Assembly (NCBI GenBank): GCA_002409745.1
Contig: DHOU01000009.1
Location: 31,505-95,504 of the forward strand
Direction of reading: 5' to 3'
Source: Bacteroidales bacterium UBA5382
GTDB taxonomy: Bacteria > Bacteroidota > Bacteroidia > Bacteroidales > Dysgonomonadaceae
Length of the DNA: 64,000 nt
A program made the translations under genes and the position numbers. Of the stretch, positions 15,869 to 25,112 are shown piece after piece (the first letter of the stretch is position 1; the number at the start of each line of letters is the position of its first letter). The notes under the pieces were generated by a model, which worked only from the letters and a program-made list of their open reading frames with translations, was not told where the DNA came from and searched no databases.

Positions 15869-16874
15869 TCCGGTAGACAAGACTTTAATCAAAAGTGAAT
15901 TGACCGTCCAAAAAAGAGTCCGCATAACGAACAAGGCCAATAATGAAATCTATGTATTTACGCACCACGACTCGCCGAACCTGATGCGCGAAGTGGGACG
16001 GCTGCGTGAAATCGCTTTCAGACACTATGGTGGCGGCACAGGACTCGAAACCGACATCGATAAATATGATACGATGGACAAGCCCTACCGGCAACTCATC
16101 GTGTGGGATCCGGAAAATGAAGAAATTCTAGGGGGATACCGCTTTATCCACGGCTCGGATGTGGATTTCGACGAGAACGGAAAGCCGATGCTTGCCACCG
16201 CTCACTTATTGAATTTCTCCCATCAGTTTATCAAAGAGTATCTGCCTTACACGTTCGAGTTGGGACGGTCTTTCGTGTCGCTCGAATACCAATCGACTTT
16301 GATGGGGCGCAAAGGCATCTTCGCCCTCGATAATTTATGGGACGGGCTTGGCGCACTCACCGTGATCGATCCTGATATGAAATACTTTTTCGGGAAAGTC
16401 ACCATGTACGGAACGTACAACAAAGAGGCGCGCAATATGATCCTTTATTTTCTGAACAAACACTTTCCCGATCGCGACAAGCTCGTAACAGCCACTCATC
16501 CGCTTGAGACGAATACCGACATCCGGAAGATGGAAGAATTGTTTCGTGGAAGGACTTTCAAAGAAGACTATAAAACGCTTAATAAAGAGGTACGCGCGTT
16601 GGGATACAACATCCCGCCGCTGATCAACGCCTATATGAGCCTCTCGCCTTCCATGCGGTTTTTCGGCACCGCCATCAACGACGAGTTCGGCGACGTGGAA
16701 GAGTCGGGCATCTTGATTGAAATCAATCAAATCCTCGAAGAAAAGCGCACCCGTCATATCGAATCCTATTTAAGGACCAAACCCAGTCGGCGTTTCCTCA
16801 TCCGATGGAAACGTATTATTTCGGGCAAAGGATTCAAAAAACCCCGCAAAAGCAAGAAAACAACGAACGGGTAA
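15852..16874 (+). CDS. glsB: GNAT-fold N-acyltransferase, probable glycine N-acyltransferase GlsB
   Basis: From the ATG at 15852 (MEKIIDPVDKTLIKSELT) the protein has 340 residues. It resembles the OlsB/hemolysin-like N-acyltransferases that use acyl-ACP. Visible conserved parts are REIAFRHYGGGTGLETDIDK near residue 51, QLIVWDPENEEILGGYRF near residue 80, and ELGRSFVSLEYQ near residue 137. The open frame extends 48 codons upstream, but that part lies inside glsA in another frame and is not family-like. With GlsA it should make N-acylglycine and then the diacylated glycine lipid. A hairpin follows at 16891-16920. Confidence 0.7.
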   Translation: MEKIIDPVDKTLIKSELTVQKRVRITNKANNEIYVFTHHDSPNLMREVGRLREIAFRHYGGGTGLETDIDKYDTMDKPYRQLIVWDPENEEILGGYRFIHGSDVDFDENGKPMLATAHLLNFSHQFIKEYLPYTFELGRSFVSLEYQSTLMGRKGIFALDNLWDGLGALTVIDPDMKYFFGKVTMYGTYNKEARNMILYFLNKHFPDRDKLVTATHPLETNTDIRKMEELFRGRTFKEDYKTLNKEVRALGYNIPPLINAYMSLSPSMRFFGTAINDEFGDVEESGILIEINQILEEKRTRHIESYLRTKPSRRFLIRWKRIISGKGFKKPRKSKKTTNG

Positions 16875-16890
16875 TCATCCGACTTTTTCA

Positions 16891-16920
16891 TACGTCCCTT
16901 CGTCTCTGACGAGGGGCGTA
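16891..16920 (+). terminator. Hairpin after the glsA-glsB pair
   Basis: TACGTCCCTTCGTC pairs with GACGAGGGGCGTA around a 3-nt loop, with one bulge. The following sequence is only moderately T-rich, so termination strength is uncertain. Confidence 0.5.
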
Positions 16921-16937
16921 TTCATTTGTCCGTACCT

Positions 16938-17012
16938 CCAATCCTTCATCAATCTATACGGATCTTCTATCAATCTCTCTTTTCAATCTCTACCAATCGT
17001 TTATCAATGCTC
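16938..17012. repeat. Degenerate 11-bp repeat tract before the susC promoter
   Basis: CATCAATCTAT, TATCAATCTCT, TTTCAATCTCT and ATCAATGCTCC recur at roughly 11-bp spacing. The tract resembles the clearer 11-bp array at 33793-33851. Apart from it and the hairpin, the rest of the 361-bp gap holds the susC promoter and leader. Confidence 0.5.
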
Positions 17013-17096
17013 CTTATACCCTGAAAGATGCAATCGTTTGCACAGCCTTGCATAGTTAATTCTCCATTTTTAAAGACATCCCGTCAACAAGAAGCG

Positions 17097-17104
17097 TACA
17101 TTTG
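17097..17104 (+). promoter_or_regulatory. Putative -7 promoter element of the alpha-glucan locus
   Basis: TACATTTG matches TAnnTTTG. Transcription would start near 17111, giving a leader of about 125 nt before susC. Confidence 0.55.
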
Positions 17105-17142
17105 CAACAAAGGAACGTATGACAATTAAATGAAAACAGTTG

Positions 17143-17173
17143 TTAAGTAACCTTTCATTTATGAATTACTTAA
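17143..17173 (+). promoter_or_regulatory. Leader palindrome upstream of susC
   Basis: TTAAGTAA (17143-17150) pairs with TTACTTAA (17166-17173), and the inner TTCAT pairs with ATGAA across a 2-nt loop. The result is a nearly perfect 31-bp palindrome, 63 bp before the susC ATG and downstream of the promoter element. It could be an operator or an RNA hairpin. Confidence 0.5.
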
Positions 17174-17235
17174 ATCCTTGAAACGTGCTTTAAGAGAATG
17201 AATTATTAATCAGTTAATCTTATAAAGTTAGCGAC

Positions 17236-20232
17236 ATGAGTGTAAATTCTAAAACAAAAACAAAAACGAAAGCATTCCTGGCAACTATAGTTATCGGGAT
17301 GTTCATGATGATGTCGGCTGTAGCTCAAACGAGTTCGCCGATAAATGTACGAGGAACGGTAACAGATGCGAACGGGGAGCCGATTATCGGTGCCGGCATT
17401 CTGTTACAAGGCACAACGACAGGCGTAGTAACCGATTATGACGGAAACTTTTCGCTTCAGACTCCGGGTGACGGCACCCTGGTGATTTCTTATGTAGGGT
17501 ATGTAACCCAAACAATTCCCATTCAAAACAGGACAATCATCCATGTGATTTTGGAAGAAGATGCTGAGCTGTTGGATGAACTGGTCGTAATCGGTTATGG
17601 AACAGCTAAGAAAAATGATTTGACCGGCGCTATTGCAGCTATTGGAGAAAAAGATTTTCAAAAAGGGTTGATTACAGAGCCTACTTCATTGATTGCCGGT
17701 AAAGTCGCCGGAGTACAAATTACTTCCAACGGTGGGCGAGCAGGAGGCAGCACGACAATTCGTATTCGAGGAGGCGCGTCCCTGAATGCAAGTAATGACC
17801 CGTTAATCGTCATTGACGGAATGCCGGTAGATAACTCAACAATTTCAGGTTCATCCAACTCATTGGCGATGATTAACCCGAATGATATCGAATCGATGAA
17901 TATTTTAAAAGATGCATCCGCTACAGCCATTTACGGTTCTCGCGCTTCTAATGGCGTTATTATCATTACAACGAAGAAGGGCCAAAGCGGGCAGAAAATG
18001 AAAGTCGATTTAAATCTTCAATCTTCGATAGGAACTATAGCCAAGCGCATTGAAGTCCTTACAGGGGATGAATTCAGAGACTTAGTACAAAACAATCCCT
18101 ATGCAGAAGAGAGCTATACCGACATGCTCGGGACAGCTAATACCGATTGGCAGAAAGAAATTTACCGTACGGCCTTTACTAGCGACAATAATTTGAGCAT
18201 AAGCGGTATGGTTGGAAAATCTTTGCCATATCGTGTTTCTCTCGGATTCTTGAGTCAGGACGGAACGCTGAAGACAGATAATGTGAAAAGAACCACCATC
18301 GGTGTAAATTTCAATCCATCCTTACTTGACAATCATTTAAGCATTAATGCAAATGTAAAAGGAACATATTCTCACTCTCGTTTCGGAAACGGAGATGCTA
18401 TCGGCGCGGCATTGCGGATGGATCCGACAAAACCTGTTATCGCAGATGGCTTCGACGAGTTGAACGGCTATTGGAGTTGGCTGAATGAATCGGGCGATTT
18501 GAATACACTGGCTACCCGCAATCCCGTAGGACTACTTTACGGGAGAGATGACCAATCGGACGTGTATCGCAGTTTAGGTAATATTCAATTCGATTACAAA
18601 CTGCATTTCTTGCCCGATTTACACGCAAATGTGAATTTAGGTTATGACATCTCAAAAGGCACAGGAGATGTTACCACCCAACCTTGGTCGCCTGCTTTTT
18701 ATACAAAAGGAAAACCAAGTGGGGAACGTTCTCAATTCAAACAAGAAAACAGGAATCTATTGCTCGAGGCTTATTTGAATTATACCAAGCAATTTAATGA
18801 AGCCAACCGTTTGGAAGCAATGGGCGGATATACCTATCAGGATTGGCAGACCACAAATAACAACTATCCGGTGTATTATTTTGACGGTACGACCGTAAAG
18901 ACGACTCCTACTTTCGAAAAGGATAAACCGCAACATACATTGATTTCATTCTATGGACGTATCAATTATAATCTGTTGGATAGATATTTATTTACGGCGA
19001 CAGTCCGTCAGGACGGTTCTTCGCGTTTCGGAAAAGATAACCGTTGGGGAACATTCCCTTCATTGGCCTTTGCCTGGCGTGTGAATGAAGAAAGTTTTCT
19101 GCGCAATGTGGATGTGCTTTCCAATCTCAAACTGCGTTTAGGTTGGGGGGTTACGGGACAGCAGGAAATAGGAAACTATGAATATATTGCAAAATATAGC
19201 TATTCCGACAATACAGCACGCATTCAGTTCGGAGATCAATTTTATAATATGTACCGCCCCGATGGTTATGATGCAAATCGAAAGTGGGAATCAACTACTA
19301 CAACTAATATCGGATTAGATTGGGGTTTGGCCAACAATAGGATCAACGGAAGTATCGACATTTACAATAAAGATACCAAAGACCTGTTGAACAATACGCC
19401 GTTAGCTATGGGAGGAAATTTTACGAACAGTATTGTACAAAATATCGGAGAAATGAATAATAAAGGTATCGAAGCAAGTGTCAACGTCATTCCGATCGAT
19501 AACCGGGAAATGCATTGGGAACTTGGTTTCAATATTACTTATAACAAATCCGAAATTACTCAATTGACATTGAATGATAACAATCCGGATTATGTAGGGG
19601 CTACATTCGGTTCCGTATCGGGAGGAACGGGGAATACATTAATGATTCATTCGGTAGGGTATAGACCAAGTATGTTTTATGTGTATAAACAACTGTACAC
19701 CTCCGACGGAAAACCAATAGACTATGGATATGCCGATTTGAATGAAGACGGAATTGTTAACGACAAAGACCGGTATCACTTCCAATCTTCTGTGCCGGAT
19801 TATTATATGGGTTTCAACACCTCTTTCAGTTATAAACGATGGACAGCCGCAACTTCCCTTCGCGCAAGTATCGGGAACTATATTTTCAATAATACGAATT
19901 ATGATATGGGAACGTTGAATCAAGTAATGAATCCGAATACTTTTCTAATGAATACTGTACCGGAACTAAAAAATACACTGTTTTACCAAAAACAAAATGT
20001 GTCCGATTACTTTGTTGAAAATGCCTCATTCCTGAAGATGGATTACATTCAGTTGGCTTATAATTTCGGAGAAGTAGCCAAAGGCTTTAATCTGCGCCTC
20101 AATGCAACGGCCCAAAACGTATTTACATGGACAAAATACACAGGTATCGACCCTGAAATACAAGGTGGCATAGACAATAATTTCTATCCGAATTCAAGGA
20201 CTTTCAGCATAGGGTTAAATCTTAATTTTTAA
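17236..20232 (+). CDS. susC: SusC-like TonB-dependent glycan transporter
   Basis: This 998-residue outer-membrane protein imports oligosaccharides using TonB energy, working under a SusD lid. A signal peptide ends near residue 33 (MSAVAQTSS). It is followed by a CarboxypepD_reg-like domain (INVRGTVTDANGEPIIGAGI, about 37-115) and the TonB-box region LDELVVIGYGTAKK near residue 118. The plug domain includes IRIRGGASLNASNDPLIVID and ASATAIYGSRASNGVIIITT. A 22-stranded-type barrel ends in the outer-membrane signature RTFSIGLNLNF. It is the first gene of the locus, and the neighbouring GH13 enzymes point to starch- or glycogen-derived maltooligosaccharides as the cargo. No sensor regulator (SusR or hybrid two-component) is adjacent. 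Confidence 0.93.
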   Translation: MSVNSKTKTKTKAFLATIVIGMFMMMSAVAQTSSPINVRGTVTDANGEPIIGAGILLQGTTTGVVTDYDGNFSLQTPGDGTLVISYVGYVTQTIPIQNRTIIHVILEEDAELLDELVVIGYGTAKKNDLTGAIAAIGEKDFQKGLITEPTSLIAGKVAGVQITSNGGRAGGSTTIRIRGGASLNASNDPLIVIDGMPVDNSTISGSSNSLAMINPNDIESMNILKDASATAIYGSRASNGVIIITTKKGQSGQKMKVDLNLQSSIGTIAKRIEVLTGDEFRDLVQNNPYAEESYTDMLGTANTDWQKEIYRTAFTSDNNLSISGMVGKSLPYRVSLGFLSQDGTLKTDNVKRTTIGVNFNPSLLDNHLSINANVKGTYSHSRFGNGDAIGAALRMDPTKPVIADGFDELNGYWSWLNESGDLNTLATRNPVGLLYGRDDQSDVYRSLGNIQFDYKLHFLPDLHANVNLGYDISKGTGDVTTQPWSPAFYTKGKPSGERSQFKQENRNLLLEAYLNYTKQFNEANRLEAMGGYTYQDWQTTNNNYPVYYFDGTTVKTTPTFEKDKPQHTLISFYGRINYNLLDRYLFTATVRQDGSSRFGKDNRWGTFPSLAFAWRVNEESFLRNVDVLSNLKLRLGWGVTGQQEIGNYEYIAKYSYSDNTARIQFGDQFYNMYRPDGYDANRKWESTTTTNIGLDWGLANNRINGSIDIYNKDTKDLLNNTPLAMGGNFTNSIVQNIGEMNNKGIEASVNVIPIDNREMHWELGFNITYNKSEITQLTLNDNNPDYVGATFGSVSGGTGNTLMIHSVGYRPSMFYVYKQLYTSDGKPIDYGYADLNEDGIVNDKDRYHFQSSVPDYYMGFNTSFSYKRWTAATSLRASIGNYIFNNTNYDMGTLNQVMNPNTFLMNTVPELKNTLFYQKQNVSDYFVENASFLKMDYIQLAYNFGEVAKGFNLRLNATAQNVFTWTKYTGIDPEIQGGIDNNFYPNSRTFSIGLNLNF

Positions 20233-20245
20233 TTTATTGAACGAT

Positions 20246-21841
20246 ATGAAAAAGAACATATATAAAATAATAATGGTTGTTTTGCCTTTGTTGGCATTTA
20301 CTTCCTGTTTTGGCGATTTGGACCGATTCCCGCTGAACGATACGACCTCGGAAATAGTATACTCGACCTTCGACGGAACGAAATCCGCTTTAGCTAAAAT
20401 ATACGGCGCCTATACCCTTTCCGGACAAACAGGCCCAGCCGGTAATCCTGACGTAGCAGGTTTGGATGAAGGTAGTAATGCCGACTTTTTGCGTTGCTGG
20501 TTTAATCACCAGGAAATGCCTACCGATGAAGCTCATTGCATCTGGGGTGATCCCGGTATACCGGAATTGAATAATATAAGCTTTACCGCCGATGGAAAAT
20601 TCACCATCGGATTATATGATAAATGTATTTTGCAGGTAATGTATGCCAATGAATTCATACGAAATACGGAAGGCAGGAACTATGGCGAACAACAGGCCGA
20701 AGTAAACTATTTCCGTGGAGAAGCGCGTTTTTTGCGTGCATTTGCCTATTGGGTATTAATGGACCAATTCGGTAATCCCCCTTTTGTCACAGAAAAAGAC
20801 AACTTGGGAATTTTGGCACAGCAAATTGAGAGACCTGCTTTATTTGCATACATCGAAAGCGAATTGTTGGATTTGATTAATAATAACGGGTTAAAGGCAG
20901 CCCGTAGCAATGAATACGGACGTGCCGATATTACTGCCGCCAACGCTTTACTGGCACGAGTTTATCTCAATGCCGAAGTATATACGGGCACAGCCAGATG
21001 GACAGAGGCCGTTACATACAGCAAAAAAGTAATCGATGCAGGCTATACTTTAAAAGATAATTATGAACACTTATTTTTAGCAGATAACGATAAAAATAAT
21101 CCCGAAGTAATCTTACCGATCACCTATGACGGGAAGAATACCCGAGGATACGGAGGCGTTACATTCTTGATAAATGCAGGTTCGAGCAGCGATTATCAAA
21201 CAAAATATGCCGACAAAATTATTCATTATGGAATATTTTCCAATGCGAACTGGAATGGATACCGTTTTCGCAATAATTTTATCGACAAGTTCGAAGATGC
21301 CGATAAACGGTTTCTTTTTGTAGGTGAAAATCGCGCATTGGGAGACGATCCAAGTAAAGCGACCAACGGCCTGCAAACGTATAAATACCGTAATATCACA
21401 TCAGCATCAACAGTCGGAAATCCCGTTTATGGTTCGGATCAAGAGTTTGCGGACAATGATTTTCCTCTCTTCCGCCTGGCAGAACAATATCTGATATTAG
21501 CCGAAGCCGTTGTTCGCGGCGGTTCAGGAGCAACAAAGAGCGATGCGGCAGGTTATATTAACTTATTGCGTAAACGTGCCTTCGGCGATGATAATCATAA
21601 AATATCGGATAACTACACCGCCCAAGATATTTTAGACGAACGTGCCCGTGAACTGTATTGGGAATGCTTCCGCCGTACCGACCTAATTCGCTACAATCAA
21701 TTTACCACTCAAAATTATATTTGGGAATGGAAAGGTGGCACACAAGCAGGACGCGCAGTAAGTAATCATTACAATCTGTATCCTATCCCTTCACAAGATT
21801 TGCTGGCCAATCCGAATTTAAAACAAAATGATAACTATTGA
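20246..21841 (+). CDS. susD: SusD-like glycan-binding lipoprotein (RagB/SusD family)
   Basis: SusD proteins are surface lipoproteins that cap SusC and bind the glycan. From the ATG at 20246 there are 531 residues. The signal sequence MKKNIYKIIMVVLPLLAFTS ends at a lipidation cysteine (TSCFGDLDRFPLND). TPR-like helices include YFRGEARFLRAFAYWVLMDQ (near residue 155), and the C-terminal region carries ILDERARELYWECFRRTDLI and YPIPSQDL, which are SusD signatures. It begins 13 bp after susC. An in-frame TTG 9 bp earlier could also serve, but the ATG begins at the signal peptide. Confidence 0.94.
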   Translation: MKKNIYKIIMVVLPLLAFTSCFGDLDRFPLNDTTSEIVYSTFDGTKSALAKIYGAYTLSGQTGPAGNPDVAGLDEGSNADFLRCWFNHQEMPTDEAHCIWGDPGIPELNNISFTADGKFTIGLYDKCILQVMYANEFIRNTEGRNYGEQQAEVNYFRGEARFLRAFAYWVLMDQFGNPPFVTEKDNLGILAQQIERPALFAYIESELLDLINNNGLKAARSNEYGRADITAANALLARVYLNAEVYTGTARWTEAVTYSKKVIDAGYTLKDNYEHLFLADNDKNNPEVILPITYDGKNTRGYGGVTFLINAGSSSDYQTKYADKIIHYGIFSNANWNGYRFRNNFIDKFEDADKRFLFVGENRALGDDPSKATNGLQTYKYRNITSASTVGNPVYGSDQEFADNDFPLFRLAEQYLILAEAVVRGGSGATKSDAAGYINLLRKRAFGDDNHKISDNYTAQDILDERARELYWECFRRTDLIRYNQFTTQNYIWEWKGGTQAGRAVSNHYNLYPIPSQDLLANPNLKQNDNY

Positions 21842-21859
21842 TTTTAAACTAAAGACGCA

Positions 21860-22885
21860 ATGAAAAAAATAAGTTTATGGATACTATTCGCAACAATACT
21901 GTTTGCTTCCTGCGAAAAAGAACAAGATATGTTTAAATTGCTGCCGGCGGATCAAGCCAAAAAGCCTGTACTGGCAGCTCATAATGCAATTGCCATTACG
22001 GAGAGTAATATGGCTGAAACAACTGTCTTCAAATGGGAAAAGGCAGATTTCGGAGTACCAACGGCAACTGAGTATACGCTTTACGTAAAGATAGGAGACG
22101 GAAAGGCAAGTAACGTTGCCTCTGCTTTTGGAGATTCCTTGAGTATCGAATTAGAAAAATTGAATAAAACCCTTATCAACGCCGGTGCAGAAGCCAATAA
22201 GGCTACGGATGCTCAATTCTTCTTAGAAGCGGTCTATAAGGATTATAAAGTGAGCTCTGATGCAATTACGGCAAATGTGACAACCTTTAAACCACTCTTC
22301 CCGGATAATGTATATATGATCGGACAAGAATTCGGTAGTTGGGATTGGGGGTCAGCCAATGTTGTCGAGATGATACCGGTAAATGGAAATGACGGTAAAT
22401 TCTGGGCAGTACGTTATTTTGCAGATGCGAATAATGGGTTTAAATGGAATACGACTAAAGCGTGGGGAGGGGATTTCTTCTCCTTGGGCAAGGATGTAGG
22501 ATTTACGACAAAAGACGGCAACGCTTTTGTAGCCTCGGCCGGATTTTATATCGTTGTTGTAGATTATACAACAAGTACCATAACCCTTGAACCTGCTCAG
22601 GTATATGGTATGGGCGATTGCTTCGGCGGTTGGAATACTGCCCAATATCCTTTTACGCCCCAGGGCAATGTTATGAAAATTACCACGACTAACGACGGAG
22701 AATTAAGAATGTATGCAAATGCCGCTGCTGCAGGCGTAGGTGGTGACTGGTGGCGTATGGAATTTATTATTCTGGGCGGCAAAATTGCTTATCGCGGAAA
22801 CGGCGGCGATCAAACCCGAGTAGAAGTTAAGGCCGGAAAAGTTGTCACGCTTGACTTTAACAATGGGACAGGAACAATTGAATAA
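21860..22885 (+). CDS. susE: SusE-like starch-binding outer-membrane lipoprotein
   Basis: This 341-residue lipoprotein (MKKISLWILFATILFASCEK, lipidation at Cys18) has the SusE/SusF architecture. An N-terminal Ig-like domain (about 35-145, containing AETTVFKWEKADFGVPTATE) is followed by two starch-binding-type modules. The first begins VYMIGQEFGSWDWGS (about 152) and the second VYGMGDCFGGWNTAQYPF (about 243). Aromatic residues in both modules are typical of maltodextrin binding. Its role is to hold glycan at the cell surface for the SusCD pair. It starts 18 bp after susD. No separate SusF is present. Confidence 0.88.
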   Translation: MKKISLWILFATILFASCEKEQDMFKLLPADQAKKPVLAAHNAIAITESNMAETTVFKWEKADFGVPTATEYTLYVKIGDGKASNVASAFGDSLSIELEKLNKTLINAGAEANKATDAQFFLEAVYKDYKVSSDAITANVTTFKPLFPDNVYMIGQEFGSWDWGSANVVEMIPVNGNDGKFWAVRYFADANNGFKWNTTKAWGGDFFSLGKDVGFTTKDGNAFVASAGFYIVVVDYTTSTITLEPAQVYGMGDCFGGWNTAQYPFTPQGNVMKITTTNDGELRMYANAAAAGVGGDWWRMEFIILGGKIAYRGNGGDQTRVEVKAGKVVTLDFNNGTGTIE

Positions 22886-22903
22886 AATATAGTGTATTAT
22901 CGG

Positions 22904-22934
22904 AAAAGCACGGCAACTCCTTGTCGTGCTTTTT
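22904..22934 (+). terminator. Rho-independent terminator after susE
   Basis: AAAAGCACGGCAA pairs with TTGTCGTGCTTTT (one G-U pair) around a CTCC loop and ends in a T run. It lies between susE and the first GH13 gene, so it may reduce transcription of the enzymes relative to susCDE. Confidence 0.8.
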
Positions 22935-22960
22935 CAACTTTGCTTTTTCGCATACTATTA

Positions 22961-24871
22961 ATGAACAGAAAAACAATGAAAAAAACGCTTTTACTTATTA
23001 TTATATCAATCTATGCATGCCTTCTCCGAGGCGGAGACATGGAGATGATGCAATTTATCGGGCAAGATGGTCCTTCAAATTCGAGCATCAAAGCAGAAAC
23101 AGCACATATCGAGCCGGCGTTCTGGTGGAGCGGCATGGAGGAGACGGAATTGCAATTGATGGTGTCCCGTAAAGATATCGCCGGTTACACACCGTCGGTG
23201 TCATCAAAAGATGTCGTTATCAAAGAAACGGTGCGGTTGTCAAGCCCGAACTATCTGGTTATTTATCTGGATATCGCAAACAGCCGGCCGGAGACGTTCG
23301 AGTTGTCTTTTACTAAAGGGGAGCAGAAGATTACCATCCCTTACGAACTCAAGGCGCGCGACCCGAAGCGGAAGCAAATAAAAGGCTTCGATTCGTCGGA
23401 TGTATTGTATTTGATCATGCCCGACCGGTTTGCCAACGGCGATCCGTCGAACGATCACATTCCGATGCGCATGCCTTACAAAGTGGACCGGAAAGATCCG
23501 AACGCACGGCATGGCGGCGACCTGAAAGGCATCTCCGACCGGCTCGGTTATCTCGACGATCTGGGCGTGACGGCTATCTGGCTGAATCCGGTGCTGGAAA
23601 ACGACATGGAAGGCGGCTCGTATCACGGTTACGCTACCACCGATTATTACCGTGTGGATCCTCGCTTCGGAAGCAACGAAGAATATGCCGGATTGATCGC
23701 CGACGCGCATTCCAAAGGGATGAAAGTGGTGATGGATATGATCTTCAACCATTGCGGAAGCGATCATCCTTGGATGAAGGATGTACCCTCGAAAGATTGG
23801 TTCAACAACCTCGACGAATATGTGCAAACGTCGCACATGAAAGAGGTTTATTTCGATAATTATGCGTCGGAATACGACCGGAAAGCATTTACGGATGGCT
23901 GGTTCGTACCTACTATGCCCGATTTGAATCAACGCAACCGCCACGTGGCTAAATATCTTATCCAAAACAGCATCTGGTGGATCGAATATTCGGGTGTGGA
24001 CGGCATCCGCCAGGATACGTACCCGTACGCCGATTACGATAGGATGATCGACTGGTGCAACGCTATCGAAAAGGAATATCCCGACTATAACATCGTGGGC
24101 GAAGCATGGCTGAATAATGCTATCGGAACGGCTTTCTGGCAAAAACACAGCAAACTCAACAGCGGAAAGGATACGCAGCTCAAAACAGTCATGGACTTCC
24201 GCTTTATGGGACTATCCCATTCGGCCTTCTCCGAAGAGACCGGCGAATGGAACGGCGGGTTGCATGGCATTTACGACCACATGACCTACGATTTCATCTA
24301 TCCGGATATTTACCACGTACTGCGCTTCCTCGACAATCACGATACCGACCGCTTCCTGAAGGAACTGCCGTCGGATTTATCGGGTTGGAAGCAGGGCATC
24401 ACGTTTCTGCTGACCATGCCGGGAATTCCGCAATTGTATTATGGTACGGAATTGCTTATGCACGGGACAAAACAGAGAAGCGACGGAGATATCCGTCTGG
24501 ATGTTCCGGGAGGATGGCCGGGCGACAAGCAGGATCAATTCACGGCAAACGGACGCAGCGCCTTGCAAAACGAAGCGTTCGGTTTTTTGCAAAAGCTATT
24601 GAAATGGCGAAAAGGGAATGCCGTGCTCGCTCAGGGTAAGATGAAGCATTATGTCTTGCAAAAAGGCGTCTATGTGTATGAACGGTATCTGAATGACCAA
24701 TCGGTATGGATATTGATGAACGGGAATTCAAAAGAAACCCAAATCGATCTTGCCCGCTATGCCGAAAGCATTCGCGGAAGACAAACGGCAAAAGATATTC
24801 TTTCGGGAAAACAAGTGTCTTTGGGAGACAAACTGACGTTATCGCCCAAGCAAATTTATATATTGGAATAA
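22961..24871 (+). CDS. GH13 neopullulanase/cyclomaltodextrinase-type alpha-glucan hydrolase (SusA-like)
   Basis: The enzyme hydrolyses alpha-1,4 glucan oligosaccharides. It has about 636 residues from ATG 22961; ATG 22976 (MKKTLLLIIISIYACLLRGG) is an equally good start. A signal peptide is present, and IYAC could be a weak lipobox, so either a periplasmic or a lipidated form is possible. An N-terminal beta-sandwich (about 25-135) precedes the GH13 barrel. The barrel shows VVMDMIFNHCGSDHPW, GVDGIRQDTYPYAD (nucleophile Asp), YNIVGEAWLN (acid/base Glu) and FLDNHDTDRF (third Asp). This arrangement matches SusA of Bacteroides. The earlier GTG at 22892 is rejected because it precedes the terminator hairpin. 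Confidence 0.88.
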   Translation: MNRKTMKKTLLLIIISIYACLLRGGDMEMMQFIGQDGPSNSSIKAETAHIEPAFWWSGMEETELQLMVSRKDIAGYTPSVSSKDVVIKETVRLSSPNYLVIYLDIANSRPETFELSFTKGEQKITIPYELKARDPKRKQIKGFDSSDVLYLIMPDRFANGDPSNDHIPMRMPYKVDRKDPNARHGGDLKGISDRLGYLDDLGVTAIWLNPVLENDMEGGSYHGYATTDYYRVDPRFGSNEEYAGLIADAHSKGMKVVMDMIFNHCGSDHPWMKDVPSKDWFNNLDEYVQTSHMKEVYFDNYASEYDRKAFTDGWFVPTMPDLNQRNRHVAKYLIQNSIWWIEYSGVDGIRQDTYPYADYDRMIDWCNAIEKEYPDYNIVGEAWLNNAIGTAFWQKHSKLNSGKDTQLKTVMDFRFMGLSHSAFSEETGEWNGGLHGIYDHMTYDFIYPDIYHVLRFLDNHDTDRFLKELPSDLSGWKQGITFLLTMPGIPQLYYGTELLMHGTKQRSDGDIRLDVPGGWPGDKQDQFTANGRSALQNEAFGFLQKLLKWRKGNAVLAQGKMKHYVLQKGVYVYERYLNDQSVWILMNGNSKETQIDLARYAESIRGRQTAKDILSGKQVSLGDKLTLSPKQIYILE

Positions 24872-24900
24872 CAAGGCATTCCGGCACCGCAAGGCGAAAG

Positions 24901-25067
24901 AATGTATGCAACTCAGCCGAAAACATTTAGATATTTTGTGGGGACCCGTCGTTCTCGATGAGCGTAAAAAGAGGAGCTGTTTGAGCGAAGCGAGTTCTAC
25001 TCTTTTAGCGAACGAGAACGATACCGGGTCATAAAATATCGGTAGTCGAGGCTGAGTTGCATACATT
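24901..25067. repeat. 167-bp imperfect palindrome between the two GH13 genes
   Basis: The outer arms are perfect over 18 bp: AATGTATGCAACTCAGCC at 24901-24918 and its complement at 25050-25067. Further pairs follow inward: ATATTTT with AAAATAT (24931-24937 / 25033-25039), GACCCG with CGGGTC (24943-24948 / 25025-25030) and CGTTCTCG with CGAGAACG (24950-24957 / 25013-25020). A TAAAAAGAG/CTCTTTTA stem sits near the tip. It contains no gene and ends 46 bp before the next ATG. Confidence 0.85.
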
Positions 25068-25112
25068 TCCCCTGATTTCCGAAAAGGGTGCCTCCATTAA
25101 AACAAACTAAAA

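Noticed and set aside
22892..22960. GTG start for the SusA-like enzyme at 22892
   Set aside because: That start lies before the susE terminator hairpin, and its residues would precede the natural signal peptide.
23240..24148. 302-residue minus-strand reading frame
   Set aside because: It is antisense to the GH13 catalytic domain and reflects codon bias of the real gene.
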